Assembly: GCA_030762175.1 (NCBI GenBank) | Contig: CM060840.1 | Location: 40,306,501 to 40,370,500 of the forward strand | Length of the DNA: 64,000 bases | DNA from: Metallyticus violacea | Lineage: Eukaryota; Arthropoda; Insecta; Mantodea; Metallyticidae | Direction of reading: 5' to 3' | Part shown: in pieces, positions 23,830-35,954 of the stretch | Numbering within the stretch: the stretch's first letter is position 1 | Layout of the letters: each line of letters opens with the position of its first letter | Made by a program: the position numbers and the translations under genes | Notes under the pieces: model-generated | Seen by the model: the letters and a program-made list of their open reading frames with translations, nothing else | Databases searched by the model: none | What the model was told of the DNA's origin: nothing

Positions 23830-25448
23830 ATTAATAATAACTTCCAACTTTCTAATCGAACCCAGGCCATTTTTTATTTTTGCTTTTTGCTTAGAATGAG
23901 CTCTTTAGGTTTATAAATTCATACGATAGGCTCAAAGAGAAGTTCGCGTCGCATTCTGTCTCGATTTCCTGCCTGCTAATATCTCTAGATTGTTCTAAAC
24001 TTCTTATCAGCATTTTAGCAAATTTCAAAGCAATGAGCTATTGCGATTCTAACAACAATAATATTGTTGAAAAATTACCTCAAATCTCCATCGATGCTCC
24101 TTACTAGGCACCAAAAATGGATTTTTTTTATACTCTTTCTAAAAACAAATGCTTTTTGATATAATGAGGCATTTGTATGAAAGGTACATTTTTCAGTTAT
24201 TGCAATTAAACTTTCAAATTAAAAGAAAGTTCACATTTGTAGAAGAAATAGAATTTCAAAACCTTCCAGGCTGGTAGTTTTCATCTCTTTTTATATTTAT
24301 TTATTTATCGAAAATTAGAAAATAAGATATTTACTCGAGAGAAAATATACACAGTTATTGTTGTTTAACTGAGCGAATGATTCAGAAGAGTATAAAAATG
24401 GCATTGACATATAATTTCTAAAACGTTTTAAAAACAACTTAAAATTGTTGACGTGCAAAATATGCTAGAAAATCAAAATATTTCAATAATATTAACATTT
24501 GAAAATAAAAAAAAAACCATGAAAATGATAATTTTGAATCATCTCAAGCATTTACTATATATTTTTATGAATGTCAATCATTTTTAAAACATTCGTATAA
24601 AGCATGCTGCTGATGGGGAAAAACTTATAACATTCTGGACACAATGAAAAAAATAGCAATGTCCATTGTTGGAAAACGGAAGGAAAAGAAGCAAAATGAC
24701 ATTTTTCTAACGGTAAACCACAAAACTATAGCAATATGGAGTCAATGAAACTTCTCCATTGCGAAACACATCCAGAATGCAGAAGCTTCTTCACACTGAA
24801 GAGTTAAAACTACACGGCATGTAGATGACAATTAGCGGTCCAGGTTTAAGCATTGGTTACCGTAAAAAGCACGTTGGCTCTTGATGACGCCATGCATGTA
24901 GTGGTGGATGATTGCGGCTTTGTGTTGAAGCTGGTGCATGTTAGGGAGGGTTGGAATGAGTGATTGCTGCTGATTAACACGACGGGACTCGTCATGTGAC
25001 GGGAATGCAACGTTAATCAAATCGAATTTAAACAGTTGTGAGCTCCTTCTCCACCTCCCACCTGCACAATGTTGGTATCCATGTTGACACAATGCGGGTG
25101 GCAGATGCTAATGCTACAAGTGTAGCAATCAGCGGTAGATTATGCGGTTTCCGAGACCAAGGAGAGAGCAGCAAGCTAATTTCTTTGTTTTGCTCACATC
25201 TGCAGCAATTAACAAAATATTCTAGCAAGATTCAGAGGATTTCTTACCGTGAGTAAGCATAATATACGGTCTTTTTGTTTATAATAAACATCGATGTAGA
25301 AAAATAGCATTTGAGTAACTTGGAGCTCTTGTTACTCATTAATTTTTAATTTTATTAGAGTGTATAATGCTAACTACAAAAGTATTTTACATTTGGAAAT
25401 AATATATACATATACATTCACTAGTAATTTTCAAAAGTTTACATCTGG
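23830..25448. other. Unassigned stretch
   Basis: AT-rich to about 24.7 kb. At 24.8-25.25 kb GC rises, and 66-86 codon frames overlap on both strands (24832-25092 minus, 25028-25228 minus, 25038-25256 plus). No family recognised; conflicting strands argue against a real exon. Confidence 0.45.
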
Positions 25449-25460
25449 ATAAATTTAAGA

Positions 25461-25755
25461 TTTTTTTTTAATTCGTTTTATTTATGGACGCTCTTTAACA
25501 TCTCAGGTCATCAACGTCCCATTCAATACCGGGCGTGAAACGGCCGACAAATTCTGCTCAGGGACCTCTTCTTTCAGGCTTGAAGTTCTTTATCGTGCCG
25601 TAAATGTATGACACGGGACCTACGGCTTTACTTCCCTTCCGAAGGAAGCCGTACTTAGGATTTTTACGCCCGAAAAAATCCATCGATCCTGGCCGGGTTA
25701 GAACCCGTGAACTTGAGTTTAGAAGTGTGGTTACACTGCACTACCAGGATCGACC
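25461..25755 (-). mobile_element. SINE-B copy, full length
   Basis: Complete minus-strand copy. The plus strand reads tail (TTTATGGACGCTCTTTAACA), body (GGGCGTGAAACGGCCGAC, CTTCCCTTCCGAAGGAAGCC) and head (GGTTACACTGCACTACCAGGATCGACC). It is flanked by a perfect 12-bp target duplication, ataaatttaaga (25449-25460 and 25756-25767). The tRNA-like head has lost a few bases in its anticodon arm relative to the 60-kb copy. Confidence 0.94.
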
Positions 25756-26311
25756 ATAAATTTAAGAATAATGTCTACTTATGTACATACACGATGGAAG
25801 TGAACAAATAGGTAAATTCAAAGGAATGGTGCAGTGCGCAAAGTTAATGAAAAACCTAAAGTACTTTTTGTAATTAAACCCATAGTTAATTATGAACTTG
25901 AGTTGAAAGTACCATCAGTATGGGAACGTCGCCAAGGATCTAACATATATTTCAATACATGATACACGCTTACACTGAATATCAACAAACGGAAACCAAA
26001 AAGAAACGGTTGTACTTGTGATAGATATAAGAACATGAACACAGGAGTCTCCAACCCCTCGCTAATGCAATGTTGCAAGCCGTACTGTGACTTCAAATAA
26101 GTGATCTTATAAATTTAGTTTAAATAAAAATCGTCCACTCTTTGGAAATACGGACAAATGAATGATAATTCTTTATTAGATCAAATATAATATGTACAAA
26201 AATCAAGATTCTGCCAGCAATACATATTCAATAAAAGGACAAAAAAAATGGTGGGGGAAAAAATGTTGCTGGGAGAAGTTAGTATTTTTCCAATTTTATT
26301 ATTTTTCCATT

Positions 26312-26346
26312 CTATATATATATATGTGTGTATATATATATATATA
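26312..26346. repeat. (TA)n/(TG)n microsatellite
   Basis: Alternating TA with a short TGTGTG centre. Opposing 60- and 80-codon frames with IYIYVCIYIYI-like translations are artefacts of it. Confidence 0.9.
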
Positions 26347-26434
26347 CTTGCACAAAACATGAGCATTTTTAAATGCCTCCAACTTAGACCTGCCAACCAG
26401 CCAGCGGACCTACTCCGCTCCATTTGCTAAGATT

Positions 26435-27390
26435 CCGCACGCGGTACCGCGGTGCCATTTCTGTTAATTGCGAGGGGACTTTTAACCGAGCAGGACAGTT
26501 GTGTAGTGCAGTCAAAGGTGAAAGTTCTTTAAATATTTAGTATTATTACTGAATGGTGGTTAACGCCCGTTTTTACTACTGAGGCACCACAGGCGGTGAT
26601 GATGCATGAGCTGAAATTATATATCGAGAAAGAATATTTTTTTTTAATTTCAGGGATAAGTTTAGGGCACTTACCCGGCATTTGTCATTTATGAGGACTA
26701 AGGAAAACGTGGAAAAAACCCCAGTCAGGGAGGCTGGCCTGCGGGATTCGAACTCGAGACCTGTCGCTCACGAGTCCGCGCTTTAGCGACCTCGGCCACC
26801 CGTGGCGGTAAATTTCTTTAAATAGCGCAGTATTGTTGTGAAATGGTAATATATTCACTGCGTCGTGATGTATTTATCTTCAATGCTTACATCCGGTATA
26901 GAAAGTCGCGTGGCAGCTCGATTCAAAAAAAAAAAAAAAATTAAAAGTCAGTAAAGAATTTTAATGAAACATGTTCTCTGACTAAAGGGGAAAATATCAA
27001 GGCATCATGTGATAACAGAAAAAAATCTGAAATAAGAGCTTGTATTAAAGCCCTCCTCGTTACCCAGATTTTATGGTTTTTGCTTTTTATCTTTGGAGTA
27101 CATTAAAAACTATACTGTACTCAGGCACTGGAACAATTTAAAAAAAGTTATGTCTATTAGGGATGGGAAACTAAACCGCATTAGTGATTATTTTCTAAGA
27201 AGATATGGGCAATATTTCCTAGGAATGATGAGTCTGTTATTTAATATGCTGTACCTATGTAAGTTGTAAAATGGTGAAGCGCTGAGCGCGGCGTGTCTAG
27301 CAAGAAAATACCGGCGGCAAAATAGGGTCCAAACACAGACAGCTGAGCTATGTATTGAGACTTTTAAACTACTCTCAATGTATTTTCAGA
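26435..27390 (+). pseudogene. Mariner-group relic, second copy, split by a SINE
   Basis: Same element as at 17.6-18.4 kb, matching from the GC-rich left part (GCACGCGG) through CAGTTGTGTAGTGCAGTC to the shared distal block (AAATGGTGAAGCGCTGAGCGC..TTTTAAACTACTC). Coding remnants: the start region at about 26845 (ATGGTAATATATTCACTG..) and, after a gap, VFAFYLWSTLKT (about 27085), the F-x-L-W-G-like C-terminal motif with the G replaced. The catalytic centre is deleted, as in the first copy. A SINE-A interrupts it at about 26.55-26.81 kb and duplicates the surrounding element sequence. Confidence 0.72.
26558..26810 (-). mobile_element. SINE-A copy 8, nested in mariner relic
   Basis: Reverse-orientation full SINE-A: tail TTAACGCCCGTTTTTACTACTGAGG at left, head CTCACGAGTCCGCG..GACCTCGGCCACCCGTGGCGG at right. 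The flanks (26525-26557 and 26814-26847) both read TTCTTTAAATA..AGTATT.TT..GAATGGT/AAATGGT. This is a diverged duplication of 25-33 bp belonging to the interrupted transposon. The left SINE boundary is uncertain by about 9 bp because the end of the duplication resembles the SINE tail. Confidence 0.9.
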
Positions 27391-28869
27391 AAAAAAATAA
27401 TTATTTTCCACTCTGTACAGAGAAAATTAATGAGTACTAAATGTGCCCTTTTATAAAATTTATATTATGTAGATTTGAAAAAAAAAACGGCTAAATTTAC
27501 AAACCAAACAAAAATAAACTACATATGTTTTGTATTAAGACAAAGAAATTTAAAATGAATAAAATAAAATAGCTATCTTAAATACCAAGTAGTATGATAT
27601 CAATCGACATCAAATATAAATTATTTAACATAAATTCCATACAAACTTTAGTCAAATATCTTATGTATCTGACTATTATGAAAGATCTCCCTTATAGGAA
27701 AACTTCTCTAAAGTTGCTTTTGAATACAGAGTTTGTCTGTAACGCAGTACATGGTGGTTCACGTAGACGAACTAAATAGGTTTTGGTAGTCAGAATTGTA
27801 AGAGTATAAGGTTGACATTCTGGTGTGTACATTATTAATGGTGAAGGGAGCTTTAACAGTTAACTTACACAAATCGGTCGCAGCATGCCTGAAACAGCAA
27901 AACAAAAACATGGAAGTGTCCGTCATACGGAGCGATGCAATGAACTGTGAACCAACTTGGGGTTTTTTCCGCTGAGCGTGTGAACACGTGTTTGCCGCCT
28001 TTGACTGGAACAAGTTACGCTTGCTTCTCGCTGTCAGTGTGAATCTAATAGTGATTGATTTCAGCTCAGCTCAGTTCAGTTATTATGGGGTGTGTGTTTT
28101 GTTGTGTGTAATTTCCAAATGTATACATATTTTCTACTGTACAAGGTGTATTTATTTATTATTCATACGTTGACTCAACCAGTTTGTCAAGTACAAGGAC
28201 AATCCGCTGGTGTAAACGTTCCAGGTCGTACAACAATAGACATCTTTATATTCAGTGTTCACTTTAAGAAACCTAACAGACAGCGTAGGATTCTGAACGA
28301 AGAAACATTATATAACATCGTTTGGAGAATTACCCCATAAAAGCATCTTGACACCTTTCACAAAAACAGGCATTTCTTATGACTGTGTACTAAATTTTTA
28401 AAGCTAAAACGATGTAACATAACTGTGATATACGTGAATAATATCCTGCAGCTATCCCTTTTTAGAGAAGTATGGCAGCAGAGTGACTTTGCCTTTTTTC
28501 AATAAGGTTCCGCCATAGCTTATACAGCAGACATTTTGATGAGAATAATTATTGAGAGAGGGATTCAGAATGACAGTTAGAATTTGTGGTCCTGTCTGTA
28601 CCCCAGCCTTAACACATTGAACCTTTAATCTCTCGGGTAAATTAAAAAATATCGTATGTATGACAAACTCTCATACCCTGGAGGAATTGAAACACACGAG
28701 CAAAATCTGCCAGGAAATAGCCAATGTTTATGAACATAACTACAAGTGAAGATGGTTTTTTAAAGTAGTGCATACGTATGGACCAGTTTAGTACTTCTTT
28801 AATAAAGTTGCTAAATATAAATAATTGCAAATTGTTGAGGAAACTTTTGTATGGCTGTGTCAGCACCAC
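27391..28869. other. Unassigned stretch
   Basis: Nothing assigned. 27.75-28.35 kb has somewhat higher GC and overlapping 61-84 codon frames on both strands, none with a recognised motif. The sequence TCAGCTCAGCTCAGTTCAG (28063-28081) is a minor direct repeat. Confidence 0.4.
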
Positions 28870-29686
28870 TCTACGATATCACAGATGATAACGAGCTCCG
28901 CTCTCGCAAAGCGCCGCAAGTTGGTTCTTAGTTTATTGAGTCGCTTTGTATTTTGAAGAGGTATGCAGCTACTCAAAGTAACAAGGATAGCCATCGCAAG
29001 GAGAGGCCTAAGATGGCATCGATAACTGAAGATAAATATACAGTGCTGATTAGTAAACATGATCGCTTCAAAACAGCCCCCATACTGACAGCATACTTGA
29101 GAAATAAGCCTGTTTCGACAGTAAAAAGTCGACTTCAGGATACAAGTCATAACGTTGTATAGCAACAAAGAAATCATTACTGAGAGCTCGCAATAAAACA
29201 GAACAATGAGACAAAACATGTAAATTGAACGGTTAATCAGTGCTGTTTCTGATAAATCAAAGTTTAAGCTATTTGGCATAAAACGCCGCAAATTTGTGTA
29301 ATTTATGGCACTTCAATGCATACCCCTAGGGGGGTTCAATAACGTAACAGAGTTGTTTTGGAGCCAATAAGATAGGCGGTTTCAAAATAAAGAGAAAGGT
29401 TACAGTCTTTTTCGACGCCATGCAAAACTATTTGGCATGCGTTTAAACGAAAAGTGTTTCACACTGCAGCAAGACAATGTCCCCAAACATACAAATTCGC
29501 GAGACAAAATATGTTGAACAGTTAGAAAAGAAACGAGAACTGAAAAACACCTTCTTCAAAGTCTTAACTGGTCAAAGCAAAGGAATGCCACTCTGAATCG
29601 TTATTTATATTAAACTTCTCTTTATGACACATATTAACACTTTTTAATCCGTTTTTGGGGGTCCAAAAACTTTTGAGCATAGTGTA
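28870..29686 (+). pseudogene. Tc1-like transposon relic with 3' terminal repeat
   Basis: A 69-codon open piece (28953-29162) reads ERPKMASITEDKYTVLISKH then DRFKTA..LTAYLRN and STVKSRLQD. This matches the bipartite DNA-binding region and GRPRKT-like hinge of Tc1-family transposases. Further on, fragments SKFKLFGIKRRKFV (about 29260; the D-E-S-x-F-x-L-F-G region) and LQQDNVPKHT (about 29475; second catalytic Asp block) keep the expected order, in different frames with stops between. The right end GGGGGTCCAAAAACTTTTGA plus GCATAGTGTA (29657-29686) has the form of a Tc1 terminal inverted repeat; the left partner was not found. The third catalytic acid is not identifiable. Dead element. Confidence 0.75.
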
Positions 29687-29814
29687 AAAATACGAATGTA
29701 AGATTTCACATAACAGATGGACTTAATAAGTCTAAGAAAAGAATGCATTCAAGATAGTATGCCAATAGACATAATTAATAAAGAGAATCACTTTTTAAAT
29801 ATTAATATAGACAT

Positions 29815-29903
29815 GAGTGAAACTAGACATTTAAATTAGGTTATAAAAATATTTTGGCTCGAGCGAGACTAGATATTTAAATTAGGTTACAAAAATATTT
29901 GGC
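29815..29903. repeat. Tandem duplication, about 46-bp period
   Basis: GAGTGAAACTAGACATTTAA.. and GAGCGAGACTAGATATTTAA.. both continue ATTAGGTTAYAAAAATATTT and GGC. Two units with few mismatches, starting at 29815 and 29861. Confidence 0.85.
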
Positions 29904-31139
29904 ACATATCGTTATAATCGTTTATAGAATGCAATGCTAACAGCACAAAGTACAGTGAAGGAATTCAAACTATATAAAATTAGAAGAAAATATAGAATAC
30001 TAAGGTGATCTAAAAGTATTTCAAATCTTTTGACTAATGATCAGGCTTGCCAAAGAATTCTGATAAATAAAATAGTTCAACGAGCAGTTCTATAATATAA
30101 TTACAAAAAGCTAAGTCAGATCTTAAACATAGAACAATTAATGCTTCAAGTTTATAGGTTATGTTCATCAGCGATTTTTCTACTCTGAGTTTCAAATTAT
30201 GAACTGTTTCCCAATTAAGATGAAAACAGCAGCAAATTTTGATGAAATAACAAACTTTGGAACTTAAGGATTTCACAAATGATTTATTAAAATGACATTT
30301 CATCCTTTAATTTCCGCAACATTCATATAAGTATATCATTATAAACTTTTTTCGTCGGAATTATTTTCTTGATTTTTTGCCTGAGAAAAGTTGGCCATTT
30401 CCAATCAAATATATAAATTTACATTTACCAAAATTATATTTCATTGCTCATCTTGCAGGATAAATTCAATTCTGTTGAAGTCAAGGTTGAACTAGAGAAC
30501 AGAGAGCAAAAGCAAGATAGATGATGGATGGATTATTGCTGACAGCTTTGAGGTGCTCCACTTTTTTATTCTTCTCCGACTTATCACAACCCCAAGACCT
30601 TCATTATAAGAAACGAGTCGATGATGCCCTGTACCACGATCAATCACCCAGAGAATGACGTAAGCAGGGATAAGAAAGATGGTGGCTCCAAACGAAGATG
30701 AGGATGGATTCTCTTACCATAATTATTAACTCGGAATTAAGAAATGTTGGGATATGCTGTGCAAAGTCTTGTGTTTCTTGATTGTCATATTTGCCAAACC
30801 ACCTACACCCAAAAGACATTTGCAAACTAGTAACTTCATTCTCAAGAAACGCTCGCTATAACTAAATTTATCTTTTAAACGCTGTATAGGAGATACTCTA
30901 ATACATTAAGTTGATAAAAAGAGCATGAGAATGTTTAAAGTATTTAAACACATCAAACGTGTCTATATTAAAGAAATTTATTGCTATATTTAAACAAATA
31001 CTAATTACTAAAGTAGTCAATTATTGTATTTCGTTTATAATGCAGAGTGTAATGACTTTTATCTGTTAAAATATTTGGAGAAATGGTGAGAGACGTTTTC
31101 AATAGAATAAATTAATACTCATTTACGTTATTTAAGTCG
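29904..31139. other. Unassigned AT-rich stretch
   Basis: No family recognised. The longest frame is 89 codons (minus, 30034-30303) with no motif. Confidence 0.45.
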
Positions 31140-31930
31140 AGATGAAATGTTCGTGACATTGGAATAGTTAGATGAGATGAAACACAAGCTGATGTCCCCA
31201 GGGTTAAGAGGAGTTATATCCAGGATATCTGCAAGACGTATCACGAATTTGGCATTCCAGAAGAACAACATCCAAGTAAACTGCGCACAACACAGATTTG
31301 TTTCATGTTAAGATCTCTGAAGAATATTACAAATTAACTATTTCAACCCAAAATGTGTAATTGCACGAAAGAATACTTCAATTCCGTCGCCCATTAAAGT
31401 ATTTTATAACGGGAAAATGGCAATTAGCAACGTGAACGATGAAGTCACGTTCTCTTCACATCTGCATCCATATTCCATGAGAATACGCATATGGAGATGA
31501 ATAGGTAATACAGAAAGACTGACACCTTAACAGGAAGTTCACAATTTCAAAGGCGGTACCGTGATGGTCTGGAGCAAATAAAACAAAAATATAGTTTTAA
31601 TTAGTGGGAGAATGTATGCAAAGAGATACATTTAAGAAGTTTTTCATCCTATTGCTGAAGCGTTTGGCCTGAATTCTGATAATGCCAGAGCTTATGATGC
31701 GGAAATTGTGTGTTAGATGGTTAGAAAGGCATAATGTTACAGTACTAGAGGATTTGGTCAGTCCCAGATCTAAAACCTATTAAGGATCTGTAGAATATCC
31801 TTCAACAGAGTGGTTTAGAGAGTACTGGAAACATCAATACCCTTGATCTTAAAATTTCTCATAATTTCGAGCGGCAGAGGTATCGAAAGTTTTTTTCATA
31901 TTCAACTACGCAATATAAGTGGAAATATTG
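31140..31930 (+). pseudogene. Tc1-like transposase relic
   Basis: Collinear fragments in changing frames: a region around 31190-31260 with RVKRSYIQDICK..-type sequence; NVNDEVTFSSHL (about 31425; first catalytic D-E-S-x-F-like block); MRIRIWR and GNTERLTP (about 31480-31530); FKGGTVMVWS (about 31547; canonical G-G-G-S-V-M-V-W motif of Tc1 transposases); DNARAYDAEIV (about 31680; second catalytic Asp block); and a decayed V-x-x-P-R-S-K-x-Y at the S-P-D-L-N-P-I-E position (about 31750). Many stops. Terminal repeats were not found. The D-N-A-R-A spelling differs from the D-N-x-P-K-H copy at 29.5 kb, so this is a separate Tc1 lineage. Confidence 0.75.
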
Positions 31931-34385
31931 AATTCTCTGCGTTTGTTATAAGTCTCACAGAATTAATTAAGAAGAAAAAAAAGGACGGGCCTTTTGATCT
32001 TGTTTGAGTTATAGTTTGAGTTATAGTTGTGCAGTATTGCGTTCTCTATAGGAATATTTGATCATAAAATAAATTAAAAAAGAATGGAAAGAAAACAAAA
32101 CGTAATTTTTTGTTTTTTACTTTAAATGACTACAATAATTATTTCCAATACGAAAAACAAAGTTGTGAATTTAACTAAATCGTTTAAATTTCGTTCAGAC
32201 AACTCCCTAAACTTTTTTCTCAATTTTTCTTGCAATTTTGGTTTATAATTTGCTTGTACTTAAACCTTATTCTCGTTCACTCTTTTATCCTTTGCATTTA
32301 TTTATATTTTCAGCCCTTTATGCTGGAATTGTTTAATGTTTAAATAGCTTTAGATCTAAGCCTCAGCAAAATCAATCTACAGTGTGGTTAGTGGTTGTGG
32401 TAACACTGCAAAATGAGATGAAATTGACAATGTGTAAATTTTCATGTCTATCAATTATAATTATAAATTAATATGCTTACTCTTCAATTAAATCAGCAGT
32501 ATAATTATATAATTAACTGATAATATCATCATACCTTTATAATTATCTCGCTCGACAAATTAAATGGAATACATTTCTGAATAGAGCAGATCGGCAACCA
32601 ATTATGTACCGATAGAAGTTCAACGTCTGTCTATGCGCATTGAAGGAAGTAATAAATTTGGTGGGTCCCATGTTTTATTACTACATCATTTTTTTAAGAT
32701 TAGGAGTTAACTTGAATGCTACTACAATATGCCTAAATGTGTTTGTTGAGTGGTAATTTGAATGTTTAGCACCCACATGTAAAAATGTCATGATGAAATT
32801 AAAAATATACAGAAGAAAGAGCAAAACAAGTGGATATCTACTAATTTTATTTTTTATTTAATTTCCAAATACAACAGAGCCCTATCCCACCTTATGGTTA
32901 GTTAGGGCTGTAATTTTACTCAATTACTGAATACGACAAACTTATTTACATATTTTGCAGTTTTAATGCTTTATAAATATGAGTTATACATTTCTCAAAT
33001 GCAACGCTTATGAAATACATCAGGCATTAATTGAATGTAATTTAATAAAAAGTTTAATATTTCCAATAAAGTTTAGGTGATAAAAGCTATATTTGAAGTA
33101 GAGAAGAAGCTATTTCTTCTGAATTTTACATTTACACATAAAGTCATTATATTGTGCAATACAAATCTCTGTAGTAGATTTTAAATGTTTTATGACCATA
33201 AACAAATCACTGGTTGTAGAACGGTGGGAAAGAAGAAATAATTGGTGAAAGATGTTAGTCCATATTGTATTCCATTGTTTGTGTTGCTCTTTTTAAGAAT
33301 GGTTTTTAATGTGAAAGAAGTTTAACAAACTCTTCCTTTACAGTAAATTCATCAAAAGTTATTTTAATAGACACCTATAACTGCCCAATATTGAAAACAT
33401 CAGTGCTTTTATCAAAGTGTACTGAAAAAATACAAATACGATGGGAAATATGGACATACGTGAAATTATTAATTGAAAATTGTTCAGTCCATCTATTAAC
33501 AGTTTGGTGAGACAACTGCAGTCCTTTGATGATGAAAGACAAGTGCAGATTTAGCCTTGTGACCATCGATTACATGGGCCTCTCTGATCATTGTTCATTT
33601 GAACTACTTCCCCACTAAAGACAAATTTTTCTTTCACTTTTAACCTCACATATAACGGTCTTTGGCGATCTATTGTCATATTATTAGTTTTCTGATATAC
33701 CATGCACTTTTGTAATGTTAATTTGGATTTTAGGTCTTTCATTTTGTTATTTCTTAGTTCAGAATTCACAGAAAAGATCTGACGAAAAGTATTTCCTACA
33801 TGCTTTTATCTAAAGAGCAGTAAATACAGACGTGTCCTCTATATTCATTAAAACAAACCATTCCTTCCATTCATTATTAAAACTGTCGGGCGATACTCTC
33901 CCTAGAGACTCCGGAACCTATAATAGACCTCTAGCGAGAGAATAACTCTATATAAAAGTTCTTTCCTTTAAGACACTTGTTATATGAAAATATACTGCTA
34001 TAGTTTGAAGAACATTGATTAAAGTAAATTGATAAGTGCATAATAACACAGAAGGTTGAACATAGGGACAGTATCTGCCACAACACAAGACACACACAAA
34101 TTGAAAGCTCTCACAAGCGCTTCACTTCATAAGTTCACAAGCAATGCTGAATGTTTAACTGAAGACAGCAAACATTTTGAAGCAGTTTGGTATAGCAACC
34201 AACTTAATCGACAATTATGAAGTGGTTTAGTTGCTAATCGTCATATTTTGCAGCTACGTATCGTTAATTGACTATTGATCGCTTTGGTGCTTTGCCAATG
34301 CTTCATGACAACAATATCTCAGGGGTTTGGTTAGCTATTTTGTGACTCGTGCTTAACAGGACTGAAAGAGAGGATATCAAGAGGA
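31931..34385. other. Unassigned AT-rich stretch
   Basis: GAGTTATAGTTTGAGTTATAG near 32005-32025 is a small direct repeat just past the Tc1 relic. Otherwise nothing recognised; adjacent minus frames of 63 and 72 codons at 33.4-33.8 kb have no motif. Confidence 0.45.
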
Positions 34386-34419
34386 TTAAACCTAATAATC
34401 ACACGATTATTAGGTTTAA
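34386..34419. repeat. Perfect 15-bp inverted repeat, 4-nt loop
   Basis: TTAAACCTAATAATC - ACAC - GATTATTAGGTTTAA: perfect arms (34386-34400 and 34405-34419). It would form a strong hairpin in single-stranded DNA or RNA. No U-tract or coding neighbour suggests a terminator role, which would not apply in an animal nuclear genome anyway. Confidence 0.93.
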
Positions 34420-34526
34420 ATATGTAATTTATTATTTGCAAGATATTTCGCGTTCTCTGGTGTTGTGCGTATGAGATAACTTAGTTTCGTCGAACATAAA
34501 TTTAGCTTCCCTAACTTTCAAGAAGA

Positions 34527-34832
34527 TGAACTGAATCTGATTATCTGATTGCCTGAACTGCTCCAATGAACTGCCTTGTTAAAGGTGATTAATTAATTAT
34601 TTTCCTATTTTTTCTTAAAAGGTTTATTCTTACTTACTACTTATTTGCTTTAACTTTAATTTGTACGTAAATTTTTATTTTAAAAACCTTTATGATTAAT
34701 TAATTAATCTGATGATCGTCTTACTATCTTATATATAAACTGAATTGCCGAACTGAGTTTCTTAAGTAAGTCTGTGAACTGCGTAACTGAAGTTAGTGCC
34801 GAATTGCGTATGAGAACTGAATAACTGAGTAA
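34527..34832. repeat. Clustered GAACTG/AACTGA short motif
   Basis: Two clusters (34527-34574 and 34739-34832) hold many copies of GAACTG, GAATTG or AACTGA at irregular 8-20 bp spacing, e.g. GATGAACTGAATCTG and GAGAACTGAATAACTGAG. This is more than expected in this composition and suggests a degenerate minisatellite. Confidence 0.5.
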
Positions 34833-35954
34833 TTAATGTCCTATTGGAGCAAACGCCTCCTTAAATGTTCGATTCAAATTAACTAATCGTTACAATCATG
34901 TGCAATATGGCTTGCTTTAAATATTCAAAATGCACATCTACTATTGGCTGGTTCAAATTAATCTTCCGACGCATGCCATCCGCTACTATTTGAACGTTTA
35001 AAGCATTTATTCACATGGGATGGTTTAAAGTTAACTGTTCATTTCCCTTTATGCATTTAAAATGTTTTGACTTTATTAACACTCGCAACGGTAGCTCTTT
35101 TAAAAAGTTTGGACTTATTTTTCCTTTGTATAGTGGTTTATGACCTCCTTGGCATTACGGAACCGGGCTCCCGTAAACGGCTACACCGGAGAACTTACAT
35201 ATTGGACATCCGACTCACATATTGAAGTTAAACCTTATGATTCTCTCTCTCTCTCACTCACTCACCCACCCACCCACACACAGACACACAATATTTATTA
35301 CTAATTATAATGCAAAAATTTAATGAATAGGTTTGCAAAACATATGTTATATGAATATATTTTAGTGGGGTTAGGCCGTAAGGACTATTTCAATTGTTTG
35401 CAGCATTGCTTTGTACAAATTAAAGTAGCTTTGAGTAGAATGGCGGAGTAGTAAAGGAAATTGGGAAGTTTTATATGTTACCAAGACTGAAGGGATAACA
35501 AATATCGATAGCCAGTGCAAATTACAAAGCTTAAGAGGACTGCACTTTCTCTAGTAAAAAAATAAGAATTTAGATTTATGTCTTTGGCGACGCCAGTTAA
35601 AACATATAGTGCAAAAGGAATGCTTTATGAAAATATTGGGAACGTTATTAGCTATTTTTAGATGTAAAATAAAAAAAAAATTATCTTTGAGTTTGTATCA
35701 ATATTTAGCAATTACATTTTCTCAAGAAGAGCGCCAGAAAACATACCAGAGGCGACAGATCTGCTCTAGAGCTATTCTAATGCGACACTTCTCCCCTGCA
35801 AGGCTATAACAGGTCATCGTTTTGTTTTTCCCCGCGCGCGGTCCGGGCCTCATGTTGGCAGGTGACAGCTGCACACGCCGACCGTCTAGAATGAATATTA
35901 CCGCCGATAAGGCCACTTAGTGCAAGTTTTAGGTTCGAAGCAATGAACAGCTAT
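34833..35954. other. Unassigned stretch with TC/CA microsatellite
   Basis: Contains a compound array TCTCTC-CACTCACTCACCCACCC-ACACACA at 35241-35289. The segment before it (about 35130-35240, ACCGGGCTCCCGTAAACGGC) is GC-richer and may be part of an unrecognised repeat. Opposed frames of 66 and 64 codons at 35.6-35.9 kb look random. Confidence 0.45.

Noticed and set aside
28860..29291. 143-codon minus-strand frame
   Set aside because: It is the antisense of the Tc1-like transposase relic, which explains the region better.
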